The notes under the pieces were generated by a model. It saw nothing but the letters and a program-made list of their open reading frames with translations. It searched no databases and was not told where the DNA came from. The position numbers were made by a program, and so were the translations under genes. Positions 8,362-20,137 of a stretch of 64,000 bases of DNA are shown one piece after another. Source of the DNA: Catenulispora sp. EB89 (GTDB lineage Bacteria; Actinomycetota; Actinomycetes; Streptomycetales; Catenulisporaceae); the NCBI RefSeq assembly GCF_041261445.1, contig NZ_JBGCCU010000001.1:496001-560000 (forward strand). Reading direction: 5' to 3'. The first letter of the stretch is position 1. Each line of letters starts with the position of its first letter.

Positions 8362-8723
8362 CGCCGACTCCTTTCGTTGCGTTTGGTGTGTAGGGGAACT
8401 GGCCCCTCAACGCGGCAGAAGATCGGCAGGTCACGCGGAAGGCAGCATTCGGGTGGCGTGCGGGCGTACAGAACAAAAAGCAAGCGCACCGGCGCCCGTC
8501 TGGGGCACCGGTGCAAGAGGGCTGACAACTGGTGGAGGCGGTTGTCGGACGAGGCTGTGCGGCAGCGGTCTTTTTGCGCGACGACCAGGCGCGCGGCGCA
8601 GGGTGGTCCTGGCGTTTCGGGCCCTGGCGGCCGCGGCGCTACCGAGAACCGGCTGCCGCAGGTCGCCGTGCGGTCGGCGAGGAACCTCGCGCCCCTCGCA
8701 CTCCCCTGTGCCGCCCCGCGCTA
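8362..8723. other. Intergenic region upstream of the Pro/Cys-rich gene
   Basis: No credible gene was seen. It holds an imperfect hairpin at 8486-8514 (GCACCGG / CCGGTGC, long loop) and presumably the promoter of the secreted-protein gene to its left. The part near 8530-8700 is GC-rich without clear structure. Confidence 0.4.
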
Positions 8724-9200
8724 CTACATCGCGTCGAACTGGCCGGCCACGTAGTCGCCGGCCGGCTGCCGGGTGATGACGTTCATCCGGTTGAACGCGT
8801 TGATCAGGCCGATCTGGGACACCAGCGTGACCAGCTGGTCCTCGTCGTAGTGCTTGGCGGCGTTCGCCCACACCTCGTCGGCCACCCCGGAGCCGTCGGC
8901 CAGCCGGGTGCCGGCCTCGGCCAGCTCCAGCGCGGCGCGCTCGGCCTCGGTGAAGCAGCCCGCCTCGCGCCAGGCGGCGACCAGGTTCAGCCGGGCCGGG
9001 GTCTCGCCGGCGGCGGTGGCGTCCTTGGTGTGCATGTCGAGGCAGAAGCCGCAGCCGTTGATCTGGCTGGCCCGGATCTCGACCAGGTGCAGGGTCGCGG
9101 CCGGCACGCTCGACTCGCGCAGCACGCGGCTGGCCGCGATCAGGTACTTGGCGAGCTTGCCGCCGGTCGGGGTGGCGAAGGCGTTCACGCGGGCTTCCAT
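8724..9200 (-). CDS. Carboxymuconolactone decarboxylase / AhpD-like peroxidase family protein
   Basis: A 158-residue all-helical protein of the AhpD/CMD family, which reduces peroxides through a CxxC pair or acts on lactones. The redox motif is visible as C50-G-F-C53 followed by LDMH (His57), the typical ExxxC..CxxxH pattern of alkylhydroperoxidase D-type proteins. Two adjacent ATG codons are available; I prefer the second (9200), since it sits 6 nt from the GAGGGAG site, while the first is only 3 nt away. It stands alone on the minus strand. Its substrate cannot be deduced. Confidence 0.85.
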   Translation of the reverse strand: MEARVNAFATPTGGKLAKYLIAASRVLRESSVPAATLHLVEIRASQINGCGFCLDMHTKDATAAGETPARLNLVAAWREAGCFTEAERAALELAEAGTRLADGSGVADEVWANAAKHYDEDQLVTLVSQIGLINAFNRMNVITRQPAGDYVAGQFDAM

Positions 9201-9342
9201 CATCTGCTCCCTCGTTCTTCGGGCTGGTTACACCCCTAGGACGAGGAAGCACGGAATCCTGTGACGCGCTCCGGTGTGACGTGTGCCACGGGTCGCCGGC
9301 GCCGGGCTGGCACCGCCTTGCCGCGGCCCAGCCCGGCCGGCG

Positions 9343-10353
9343 TCAGCGTCGCGGCGCCTTCAGCCCCTCGGGCAGCGCGGCCCCGAGGTGCTCGATGTCG
9401 GTGACCGCGTTGGCGTGCCCGGAGTCCACCGCGGAGCGCGCGATGTCCACGATCTGCTGCGGCAGCGCGACCAGGTGCCGGGCGAAGTCGTCGAAGTCGT
9501 TGCCGACCTTCTTCAGCAGCTCGGCGCACACGCTGGCGGCGTCGCGGCTCTCGGAGTCGCGCGGGTCGTCGTCGTCGAACAGCCAGACCGAGCCCGGCTC
9601 CGCGCCGCGGATCTTCAGCGCCAGCATGCCGCCCTGGACGTAGCCGATCCCCAGGAACTCCTCGGTGAACCGGTCGTACAGCGCCTGGTTGGCGTACACC
9701 AGGTCCTGGTGCGGGTCCTCGCGGCGCAGCCCGAACAGCCACTGGTCGGCGATGAAGCCGCCGGCCAGGTTCACCGCCGGGCTGATCGGCCGGCCGCCGT
9801 CGGTGCCGGCCAGGAAGCGCCGGTAGGACGGCGGCAGCGCGAAGCCCAGGTGCTGCTCCAGCTGCGCCATCGCGTCCTCCGGGACCGAGCCGCTGCGCTC
9901 GAAGGCGACCGGCTCCAGCATGCCCTCGGTGAACAGCCCGGACCGGTTGCGGTCGGCCTTCAGCGTGGCCATGCCGCCGTGGTGCCGGAAGGCGCCGTGC
10001 AGCTCGATCGGCACGCAGTGCAGCATCCGGGACTCGGCGGCGTGCGCCCAGGTCCAGCCCTGCGGCGTGGCGGTGTTCTGCCGGGCCTCCCACAGCGGGT
10101 CGCCGGAGGCCGCGGCCAGCAGGTTCGCGGCGATCACGTCGGTGACCCGGATCTCGTCCACGGACAGGCCGGAGGGCGGGTCCGCGATCTGCACCGTGTG
10201 CCGGGCGTAGACGGCGAACTCCGGGTAGCCGTGCATGGTCAGGTAGATGCCGTGCGGGAACTTCCGGTCGAGTTCGGGGTCGCTGAACTCGATGATCCGT
10301 CCGGCGAACTGGCCGTTCGGTATGCCGTGCCGCTGTGCGGATGCCTGTGCCAT
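9343..10353 (-). CDS. Fusion of a WHH/HNH nuclease-like domain with an SMI1/KNR4 (SUKH) domain
   Basis: A 336-residue protein made of two halves normally found as toxin and antitoxin of polymorphic toxin systems. Residues about 10-135 match the layout of WHH-type nuclease toxins: a GYPEF-x-YA segment, then TPQGWTWAH (residues 96-104) and LHCVPIELHGAFRHHGG (111-127). In the usual motif the tryptophan is followed by two histidines; here the first is alanine (W102-A103-H104), while H119 and H124 remain, so activity may be lost or altered. Residues about 160-330 look like a SUKH domain (AQLEQHLGFALPPSYRRFL, then acidic WLFDDDD). No secretion signal is present. It could be a neutralised toxin fused to its immunity partner, or an orphan immunity protein with a decoy. 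The start at 10353 is a choice among several; the ribosome site is weak. Confidence 0.65.
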   Translation of the reverse strand: MAQASAQRHGIPNGQFAGRIIEFSDPELDRKFPHGIYLTMHGYPEFAVYARHTVQIADPPSGLSVDEIRVTDVIAANLLAAASGDPLWEARQNTATPQGWTWAHAAESRMLHCVPIELHGAFRHHGGMATLKADRNRSGLFTEGMLEPVAFERSGSVPEDAMAQLEQHLGFALPPSYRRFLAGTDGGRPISPAVNLAGGFIADQWLFGLRREDPHQDLVYANQALYDRFTEEFLGIGYVQGGMLALKIRGAEPGSVWLFDDDDPRDSESRDAASVCAELLKKVGNDFDDFARHLVALPQQIVDIARSAVDSGHANAVTDIEHLGAALPEGLKAPRR

Positions 10354-10573
10354 CTGAGGTCTCGCTCCGGCCTTCTCACTTCTGTGGTGTCCGGTAGAAA
10401 GGTACCGGCTCCGAACCGGCGACGGGTATGTCGCCTGCCCACCTCGCCCCACCGGGGTGAACTTCGTCCGGATTGGTCCGTAATAAGCCTGTCGGAAGAC
10501 CGGCGTACTCTAGGGATATCCCGACGCCGACGCATGGCTTCGGGCTGTTCGTCGTGCGCGAAGGGTGGCCCCT

Positions 10574-14122
<3,549 letters not shown>

Positions 14123-14154
14123 CAGCTGACTGTCAGTGGGCCCTGGTTAGCTAT

Positions 14155-14188
14155 TTGCGAACCATTCGCAACTGCTAGTCCTTCGCAA
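14155..14188. promoter_or_regulatory. Putative operator upstream of the MFS gene
   Basis: TTGCGAA-CCA-TTCGCAA is a perfect 7-bp inverted repeat with a 3-nt spacer, followed 10 nt later by a third copy of TTCGCAA. It lies 26-59 nt before the MFS start, the place expected for a repressor site. The regulator is not encoded nearby. Confidence 0.55.
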
Positions 14189-14213
14189 ACCAGGCCGGCG
14201 ACAGGGGGCTCGG

Positions 14214-15509
14214 ATGAGTGCGGCGTCAGCGCTGCCGAAGCAGATCAGGGCACTGCTCGTGGCGCGCGCGGTGAACCAGCTGGGCGGGTTCTCGCTGGCG
14301 TTCCTGACGGTGCTGCTGACGCGGAGCTTCGGCGCGAGCCTGACCGCCGCGGGCATCGTGTCGGCGGCGTTCGGCCTGGCGACGATCCCGAGCCGGCTCG
14401 CCGGCGGACGGCTGGCCGACCGTTGGGGCCGACGGCGGACCATCGTGGCCGGCCTGGTCGGCTGCGCGGTGGCGCAGCTGGGACTCGCGGCGGCGCCGGG
14501 CATGGTGGCCGCTACGGTGTGCGCGGTGCTGCTCGGCCTGGCCTTCGAGCTGTTCGAGCCGCCGAGCCAGGCGGCCATCGCCGACGCGGTGCCGCCGGCC
14601 GGCCGCGCCTCGGCCTTCGAACTGTTCGCCACGGCGCTGGCCGCCGGGAGCCTGGCCGCCGGGCTGATCGCCGACGTGGTCGGGCGGTGGAGTCTGCGCT
14701 GGCTGTTCGTGGTCGACGCCGGGACCGGGTTGGTCTGCGCGGTGATCGTGTGGCTGGCTTTGGCGCCGGATCACCTGCGGTCGACCGATCAGGCATCCGA
14801 GCCGGATCACGCCGCCGCGGCAGAAAGCGCGCCGCCTGCTGACCGGCCATCAGCAATCGCCGCCCCGCCAACCATCTCCCCCTGGCGCGACCGATCCCTC
14901 CTCCTCGTCACCCTCGCGGGCACCGTCTTCGCCCTCGTCTCCATGCTCATGCTCACCGGCCTCCCGCTCTCGCTCGCCGCCCTCGGCCTGAACCCCGCCG
15001 CCGCCGGCCTGATCATGGCCGCCTCCACCGCCACCCTCGTCCTCGCGCGTCCGGTGCTGCGCGACCGCCGGGTCGCGGGTCTGCCGCACGCCGCCACCTT
15101 CGTCCTCGGCTACGTCCTGATGGCCGCGGGTTTCGGCGGCTACGCCCTGGCGCACGCCCTGCCCACCCTCCTCGTGCCGACCGCGCTCTACAGCCTCGGC
15201 AATGTGCTCGTGATGGGGCGCTCGTTCGCCCTCGTCAGTGAGCTGGCTCCGGCTGCGGCCTCCGCTCGCTATCTCGCGGTCTACGGCAGCAGTTGGGGCG
15301 TCGCCACGTTGCTCGCTCCGCTTGTGGTGACCTGGTTGATCGGCGTCTCCGGGCCCGGTCTGCTGTGGGGTGCGAGTGCCGTGGTGTGCTCGGCGATGGC
15401 GGTCGGTCAGCCGTGGGTCGTGCGGCGGGTGCGGGGTGCGGTAAGGGATCTTGGTGTGATCCACTCCACAAAGGCCGTGGCGGAACGCTACGATGCGGTG
15501 TCGATCTGA
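14214..15509 (+). CDS. Major facilitator superfamily transporter
   Basis: A 431-residue integral membrane protein with about 12 hydrophobic segments and a long cytoplasmic Ala/Pro-rich loop in the middle (about residues 195-220). The MFS motif A is present after TM2 (GGRLADRWGRRRT, near residues 63-75), placing it among drug/metabolite proton antiporters. An AGGGGG site 5 nt before the ATG supports the start. A triple TTCGCAA motif upstream suggests repressor control. It lies between mfd and the SurA-like gene, a position usually empty or filled with other genes in relatives, so it may be an accessory insertion. The substrate is unknown. Confidence 0.85.
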   Translation: MSAASALPKQIRALLVARAVNQLGGFSLAFLTVLLTRSFGASLTAAGIVSAAFGLATIPSRLAGGRLADRWGRRRTIVAGLVGCAVAQLGLAAAPGMVAATVCAVLLGLAFELFEPPSQAAIADAVPPAGRASAFELFATALAAGSLAAGLIADVVGRWSLRWLFVVDAGTGLVCAVIVWLALAPDHLRSTDQASEPDHAAAAESAPPADRPSAIAAPPTISPWRDRSLLLVTLAGTVFALVSMLMLTGLPLSLAALGLNPAAAGLIMAASTATLVLARPVLRDRRVAGLPHAATFVLGYVLMAAGFGGYALAHALPTLLVPTALYSLGNVLVMGRSFALVSELAPAAASARYLAVYGSSWGVATLLAPLVVTWLIGVSGPGLLWGASAVVCSAMAVGQPWVVRRVRGAVRDLGVIHSTKAVAERYDAVSI

Positions 15510-15565
15510 GTTGATCCGCATCCGCTGATGAAGCTCTGTCTGTGTCGCCAGGAAGGTTCAGCGCC

Positions 15566-16336
15566 ATGATCCACGCTCGCTCCGTCCGACTCGCCGCCGT
15601 CATCGTCCTCGGCGGGGCCGTAGCCCTCGCCACCTCCGCGTGCGGTGGTCCGATGCAGGCCGGGGCCGCGGCGGTGGTGCAGGGCCAGCGGACCACCGAC
15701 GCCACCGTGCAGGACCAGGTCGCCTCGATCGTCTCGCTGGTGCAGCACAACAACCTGCAGCAGGGCGACATCACCGACGCCCAGCGCGCCTCGCTGGCCA
15801 AGGCCCAGATCAACCTGCTGGTGCAGCAGGCGGTGTGGCAGCGGGTCGCCGACGACCACGGCGTCACCGTGAGCGCGGCCGACGACGCCAAGGAGCACAC
15901 CAGCCTGGTCCAGCAGGCCCGGACCTCGATCGAGCAGGCCCAGGCCTCGGCCGGCGGCGCGCCGTTCACCGGCAGCGACGACGAGGCGGTGGCGCTGGCC
16001 GACGCCGAGTCGCAGAGCTCCACGGGCCTGTCGCCCAGCACCGTGCCGATCTACACGCACATCCAGGCCCTGATCACCGCGGTCGTCAACGACACCGCCG
16101 GCAAGCTGCACGTGGACCCGAACGACCAGAACAGCCTGCCAGCCCTGCAGGCCGCGATCCTGCCGATGCTCTCCAAGGCCTCCACCGAGATCAACGTCAA
16201 GATCTCGCCGCGCTACGGCAGCTTCGACCCGGCCACCCGGCAGATCGTCGCGGCGCAGGCCTCGTGGATCCGGCCGACCGCGGCCCAGCTCGCGGCCGCG
16301 GCGGCCGCCCAGCAGCAGCAACAGCCGCAGCAGTAG
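15566..16336 (+). CDS. SurA N-terminal-domain lipoprotein
   Basis: A 256-residue exported lipoprotein: signal peptide with lipobox ATSAC (Cys at about residue 27), then a helical part typical of the SurA chaperone N-domain (GQRTTDATVQDQV..., LLVQQAVWQRVADDHGVTVS), and a glutamine-rich C-terminal tail. No full parvulin PPIase domain is apparent, so it is probably a chaperone or assembly factor for exported proteins. I chose the ATG at 15566 because it directly starts the signal peptide and has AGGAAGG upstream. The gene follows mfd in many actinobacteria; here an MFS gene is inserted between them. Confidence 0.85.
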   Translation: MIHARSVRLAAVIVLGGAVALATSACGGPMQAGAAAVVQGQRTTDATVQDQVASIVSLVQHNNLQQGDITDAQRASLAKAQINLLVQQAVWQRVADDHGVTVSAADDAKEHTSLVQQARTSIEQAQASAGGAPFTGSDDEAVALADAESQSSTGLSPSTVPIYTHIQALITAVVNDTAGKLHVDPNDQNSLPALQAAILPMLSKASTEINVKISPRYGSFDPATRQIVAAQASWIRPTAAQLAAAAAAQQQQQPQQ

Positions 16337-16344
16337 ACCAAGCC

Positions 16345-16368
16345 CCGGGCCGGTCCGCGCCGGCCCGG
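16345..16368. terminator. Hairpin between convergent SurA-like and glycosidase-like genes
   Basis: A perfect 9-bp stem (CCGGGCCGG / CCGGCCCGG) with a 6-nt loop in the 42-nt gap between two convergent genes; it probably terminates both. Confidence 0.6.
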
Positions 16369-16378
16369 AGGCTCAGGC

Positions 16379-17383
16379 TCAGGACGCCGCGTACCGCTCG
16401 GCGATGGTGTGGAACACCTTCTTGGGCTCCCAGTTCAGCTCCGGGGAGTCCGGCCCGGTCATCTTCACCGTGCCGTACGCGGCCAGGTCCAGGTCCCGGC
16501 GCGGGTCCGTGGCGTGGTGCAGGGCCTGGAACGTCGCGAACGTGAACCAGAACGCCGAGTCGACCCCGGCCTCCTCGAAGACGTCGTAGAGCTCTGTGAA
16601 GTACGCCGTCTGCTCGTCCTCGCTGCGGAGGTAGTCGCCGGCGACGACCGGCGGCTCGACCGAGTGGTCGAGGATCGCCCACGCCATCCCGCCCCGGTCG
16701 CCGGACCCGACGTACGGCGTGCAGCCGAACTCGGTCGCCACCACCGGCTTGCCGTGCTTGAAGTGCTCGCGGATCTCCTCGGCGAACTTGTCCCGGTTCT
16801 CCGCCGAGCGGTAGGCGTCCACGGACACGAAGTCGAACGGCTGCCAGTCGATGAACTCCCACGGCCCGGCGGCGTACGTCACCTTCCCCCCGAAGTGCGA
16901 GCGCACCGTCGCGGCGGCCTCGGCCAGATAACCGTTGAACTCGCCCATGATCTCCCCGAGCCGGCTCCACAGCTCCATCCCGCCGCCGCCCAGCGTCGCG
17001 ATGCGGGCATAGGAGTCGTCGCCGTCGAAGTAGCCGGGGCAGAACAGCGAGGTCTCGCAGCCCGCCACGAACACCACCTCGGTGCCGGCCGCGCGGATCT
17101 GCTCGGCCCGCTGCGCGCAGTCGGCCAGCAGCGCCAGCAGGTCCTCCCGCGACGCCTCGCACGGGAACGGCGCGAACCAGACCTCCAGTCCGGCGTCCGC
17201 CGCGGCCCGCGCCGCCGCCTCCAGCCGGTCCGGCAGCGCCCCGGAGATCCGGACCGCCGTGCAGTGCAGGTCGTCGGCGATGACGCGCAGTTCGCGCCGC
17301 GCCGTCTCCGGGTCGAAGTCCGGCCGCGAGTCCTTGCCGCCGGGGAAGAATCCGGTGTCGTAGTTGATGCCCTTGCCGCGCAT
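16379..17383 (-). CDS. TIM-barrel, glycoside-hydrolase-like protein
   Basis: A 334-residue cytoplasmic protein with the look of a (beta/alpha)8 glycosidase: it starts with KGINYDTGFFPGG, has AAGPWEFIDWQPFDFVSVDAYR in the middle and a candidate nucleophile in VVATEFGCTPY, where a Glu sits at the end of a strand as in clan-A glycosidases. There is no signal peptide, so any substrate would be intracellular. The ATG at 17383 follows a GGGAGGGG site. Related proteins are sometimes labelled abortive-infection proteins in databases, but nothing in the sequence supports phage defence. Specificity is unknown. Confidence 0.65.
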   Translation of the reverse strand: MRGKGINYDTGFFPGGKDSRPDFDPETARRELRVIADDLHCTAVRISGALPDRLEAAARAAADAGLEVWFAPFPCEASREDLLALLADCAQRAEQIRAAGTEVVFVAGCETSLFCPGYFDGDDSYARIATLGGGGMELWSRLGEIMGEFNGYLAEAAATVRSHFGGKVTYAAGPWEFIDWQPFDFVSVDAYRSAENRDKFAEEIREHFKHGKPVVATEFGCTPYVGSGDRGGMAWAILDHSVEPPVVAGDYLRSEDEQTAYFTELYDVFEEAGVDSAFWFTFATFQALHHATDPRRDLDLAAYGTVKMTGPDSPELNWEPKKVFHTIAERYAAS

Positions 17384-17442
17384 AGCGCCGTCCCCTCCCA
17401 TGTGCCGCGTCCGCGCGGATGCGCAAGACGCGATATAACGTA

Positions 17443-18270
17443 TCAGCGGGCTTCGTTGACGGCGGCGCTGTCGCGCGCCTCGGTGTGTGCCCCCGCGTGC
17501 GCCTCGACGTGCGCCTCGATCAGCTTCTCCAGGGGCTCGACGGCGGCCCCGCCGGTGACGCAGGCCCCGGCGATCGCGACGATCAGGATCACGGTGCCGA
17601 GCCAGGCCATCGTGGACACCGGCAGCGCGAACGCCCCGACCAGCCGGGCCACACACTCGGCCAGCAGCCACGCGCCCCAGATGACGCTGAACAGGTTCTC
17701 CTTGGCGCGGAACTTGGTGCTCTCCGCCCGAAGCGCGTCCCACGCAGCGGTCCGCGCCGCGTCCCCCTTGGTGACGAACGGCTTCAGCCCGGCGGTCATC
17801 ATCGGCTTGCCGCCGCGCACCGACCACAGGATCCCCAGCGCGATCGTGCTGCTCACCGCGGAGTCCTTGGCGAGCATCAGCCGGGCGTTCCCGGAGACGA
17901 AGGTCAGCGCGATGGCGACGACGTTCACCGTCAGCATCAGCAGCGCCAGCGCGTTAGCCTCGCGCTTGACCACCGCGGCGAAGATCGAGCGCGCCGCCGG
18001 CAGCACGCTGGACAGGCCGAGCGCGGCGGCGGTGCCGAGGCCGAACGCGGAGTGCAGGACGTAGTAGCCGCCGAGCGGGACCGCGATGTCGATGGCCAGC
18101 GGCGCCAGGGCCTGCTTGAGCGGATGGGCCTGCTCGGCGCTGGTCATGGCGGCGGTGCTCCCCGTGGATGCGGCGGTGGATATGGCGGTCGTGGCCGGCG
18201 TGGTCGGCGTGGCGGCGGCGGTCGCTGTGACAGTGCTCGCTGTGCCGGTGCTCGCTGTCGCGATGGTCAT
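17443..18270 (-). CDS. VC0807-type integral membrane protein
   Basis: A 275-residue protein. Residues 1-42 are a low-complexity Thr/Ala/Ser stretch. The rest has five or six hydrophobic segments in the pattern of the VC0807 / septation-A-like family (APLAIDIAVPLGGYYVLHS near residue 57, later GILWSVRGGKPMM). A GGAGAGGA site 6 nt from the ATG supports the long start, although an internal ATG at 18147 would remove the odd N-terminus. It is transcribed divergently from a TetR gene and shares an 86-nt control region holding a strong palindrome. By analogy with other TetR-membrane protein pairs it may be an efflux or stress-related protein derepressed by a ligand. Confidence 0.75.
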   Translation of the reverse strand: MTIATASTGTASTVTATAAATPTTPATTAISTAASTGSTAAMTSAEQAHPLKQALAPLAIDIAVPLGGYYVLHSAFGLGTAAALGLSSVLPAARSIFAAVVKREANALALLMLTVNVVAIALTFVSGNARLMLAKDSAVSSTIALGILWSVRGGKPMMTAGLKPFVTKGDAARTAAWDALRAESTKFRAKENLFSVIWGAWLLAECVARLVGAFALPVSTMAWLGTVILIVAIAGACVTGGAAVEPLEKLIEAHVEAHAGAHTEARDSAAVNEAR

Positions 18271-18314
18271 CGCGGGTCCTCTCCCCGAACGGACTGCTTA
18301 GGTCTGACCCAACT

Positions 18315-18347
18315 TTAGGCTGGACCTATTCGTTAGGTCAAGCCTAA
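18315..18347. promoter_or_regulatory. TetR-family operator
   Basis: A near-perfect 14-bp inverted repeat, TTAGGCTGGACCTA and TAGGTCAAGCCTAA (one mismatch) with a 5-nt spacer, ends 9 nt before the TetR start codon and lies 45 nt upstream of the divergent membrane-protein start. An extra half-site TTAGGTC occurs at 18299-18305. The arrangement fits autoregulation and repression of the neighbour. Confidence 0.75.
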
Positions 18348-18356
18348 GATGGAGGT

Positions 18357-19004
18357 ATGGAGAAGCAGGGACTGCGTGAGCGCAAGAAGCAGCAGACGCG
18401 CGAGGAGATCGCCAACGTCGCGACGGCGATGTTCGCCGACCGCGGCTTCGAGAACGTGACCATCGCCGAGGTCGCCCGGGCCGTGGGCGTGGCGAAGATG
18501 ACCGTCACAAACCACTTCCCGCTCAAGGAAGACCTCGTCTTCGACCGCGCGGAGCGCATCATCCGCGAACTCCCCACCACGCTGGTCACCCGTCCCGAGG
18601 GCGAATCCGTCCTCGCCGCGGCCCGGCGCGACTACGCCCAGCGCCTGGCCGCGCACGACCCGACGCTCGGGCACCTCGGGGTCCGCTTCGCGCGCATGGT
18701 CCTGGACAGCCCGGCGCTCTCCGCCCGGGAGCGGCAGATCCAGGTCGAGGCGGAGCAGGTGCTGGCCGACGAACTCGTGGCGCTCGTCGAGCCCGGCGAA
18801 GAACTCACGGCGCGCGTGGTGGCCGCACAGATCTCCGGCGTCTACCGGATCCTGTACTTCACGGCCCGGAAGCTGTTGCTGGACGGCTTGGAGGGCCTGG
18901 AGATGGTCGAAACACTCGGCGCCGCCGCGCAGCGCGCCTTCGCCCTCCTCGAGACCGATCTCAGCGGCTTCGACCCGCGGCCCCGCCTACGATCTACTCC
19001 ATGA
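18357..19004 (+). CDS. TetR-family transcriptional regulator
   Basis: A 215-residue repressor with a typical N-terminal helix-turn-helix (residues about 10-56; IAEVARAVGVAKMTVTNHFP) and a C-terminal ligand-binding helical domain. It sits divergent to the VC0807-type membrane protein, with the palindromic operator overlapping the region just upstream of its start, so it most likely represses itself and that gene. GGAGG is only one nt from the ATG, an unusually tight spacing; translation may be inefficient or leaderless-like. The stop codon overlaps the mazG start (ATGA), implying co-transcription. Confidence 0.9.
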   Translation: MEKQGLRERKKQQTREEIANVATAMFADRGFENVTIAEVARAVGVAKMTVTNHFPLKEDLVFDRAERIIRELPTTLVTRPEGESVLAAARRDYAQRLAAHDPTLGHLGVRFARMVLDSPALSARERQIQVEAEQVLADELVALVEPGEELTARVVAAQISGVYRILYFTARKLLLDGLEGLEMVETLGAAAQRAFALLETDLSGFDPRPRLRSTP

Positions 19005-20047
19005 CCGAAGCCCCGCCGCCGGCCGGCCGCATCGTCTTCCTCGCCACCTCCCCGCGCGTCGCGCTCGGCCTGCTGTCCTGGCCGGCGTGGGAGGTGCTGC
19101 GCGAGGCGGACGTGGTCTTCGCCGGCGACGCCGACCACCCGCACATCCCGTACGTGGAACAGGCCACCGGCGCCGTGGTGGCACTCCCGGACCACAGCCC
19201 GGCGATGGCCGCCGAACGCCTGCTGGAGGCCGCCACACCGGCCCGCACGGTCGTCTGGCTCGCCGAGGACGAGGAGTTCGACGAGGAGATGGCGGTGGCG
19301 CTCGGGAACCGTCTGGTGCAGGCGCCGTCCGCCGCGCTGCCCGATCTCGAGGTCCTGCCCGGCTCCTACGACCTGCCCGGCGCGCATCTGCTCGACCTCG
19401 TGGACGTCATGAACCGGCTGCGCTCCCCGGGCGGCTGCCCCTGGGACGCCGAACAGACCCACGCCTCGCTCAAGAAGTACCTCCTGGAAGAGGCCTACGA
19501 GACCGTCGAGACGATCGAGGACGGCGACCCCCTGACGCCGGGCCCCGGCCGTGACGCGCTGCGCGAGGAACTCGGCGACGTCCTGCTGCAGGTGGTGTTC
19601 CACTCGAGGATCGCCGAGGAACACGAGGCGGATCCGTTCTCGGTCGACGACGTCGCCGACGGCATCGTCGCCAAGATGATCCGCCGCCACCCCCACGTCT
19701 TCGGCGACGCCGAGGTCTCCGGCGCCGAGGAGGTCGCGGCGAACTGGGAGCGGAACAAGGCCGAGGAGAAGCAGCGCGACTCGGTGACCGAGGGTGTTCC
19801 GATGTCCCAGCCGGCGCTGGCGCTCGCCGCGAAGCTGGCCGGCCGGGTCCGCAAATCCGGCCTCGCGGTCCCGGTCGGCGCCCCGCCGGAGCTCCCGGAA
19901 ACCGCCGACGAACTGGGCGAACTGCTGTTGGCGACGGCGGTCGAGGCGGTTTCGGCGGGCTGGGATCCGGAAGAAGCTCTGCGTACGGCTGCGCGAAGGT
20001 ACCGTGACCGCATCATTACGGCCGAGGCGGAGCTAGCCAGGGGGTAG
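19001..20047 (+). CDS. mazG: Nucleoside triphosphate pyrophosphohydrolase MazG
   Basis: A house-cleaning enzyme that hydrolyses non-canonical NTPs to NMP and pyrophosphate. The protein has 348 residues. The N-terminal 125 residues are a divergent remnant of the tetrapyrrole-methylase-like domain seen in long MazG proteins (IVFLATSPRVALGLLSW). The catalytic MazG domain follows, with RLRSPGGCPWDAEQTH near residue 140, the metal-binding helices LLEEAYETVETIEDGD and REELGDVLLQVVFHSR, and KMIRRHPHVFGD. Translation is coupled to the upstream TetR gene by an ATGA overlap, an arrangement of uncertain meaning, since mazG is usually housekeeping. Confidence 0.93.
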   Translation: MTEAPPPAGRIVFLATSPRVALGLLSWPAWEVLREADVVFAGDADHPHIPYVEQATGAVVALPDHSPAMAAERLLEAATPARTVVWLAEDEEFDEEMAVALGNRLVQAPSAALPDLEVLPGSYDLPGAHLLDLVDVMNRLRSPGGCPWDAEQTHASLKKYLLEEAYETVETIEDGDPLTPGPGRDALREELGDVLLQVVFHSRIAEEHEADPFSVDDVADGIVAKMIRRHPHVFGDAEVSGAEEVAANWERNKAEEKQRDSVTEGVPMSQPALALAAKLAGRVRKSGLAVPVGAPPELPETADELGELLLATAVEAVSAGWDPEEALRTAARRYRDRIITAEAELARG

Positions 20048-20137
20048 GGGTGCCGGGTTAGTCTGAACGTGGTAGGCGAAGCGGACCGGCCGACTTCTCC
20101 TCATGACCGGTAGCTAACAGGGAGAAGAGAATCCACC

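Noticed and set aside
6922-8754. A plus-strand frame of 610 codons across the secreted-protein genes
   Set aside because: Composition is Arg/Gly repeats arising from the Pro/Cys tract; the minus-strand genes have signal peptides and ribosome sites.
16379-17383. Abortive-infection phage-defence protein
   Set aside because: Such labels occur for relatives, but the sequence looks like a TIM-barrel glycosidase and has no defence-gene neighbours.
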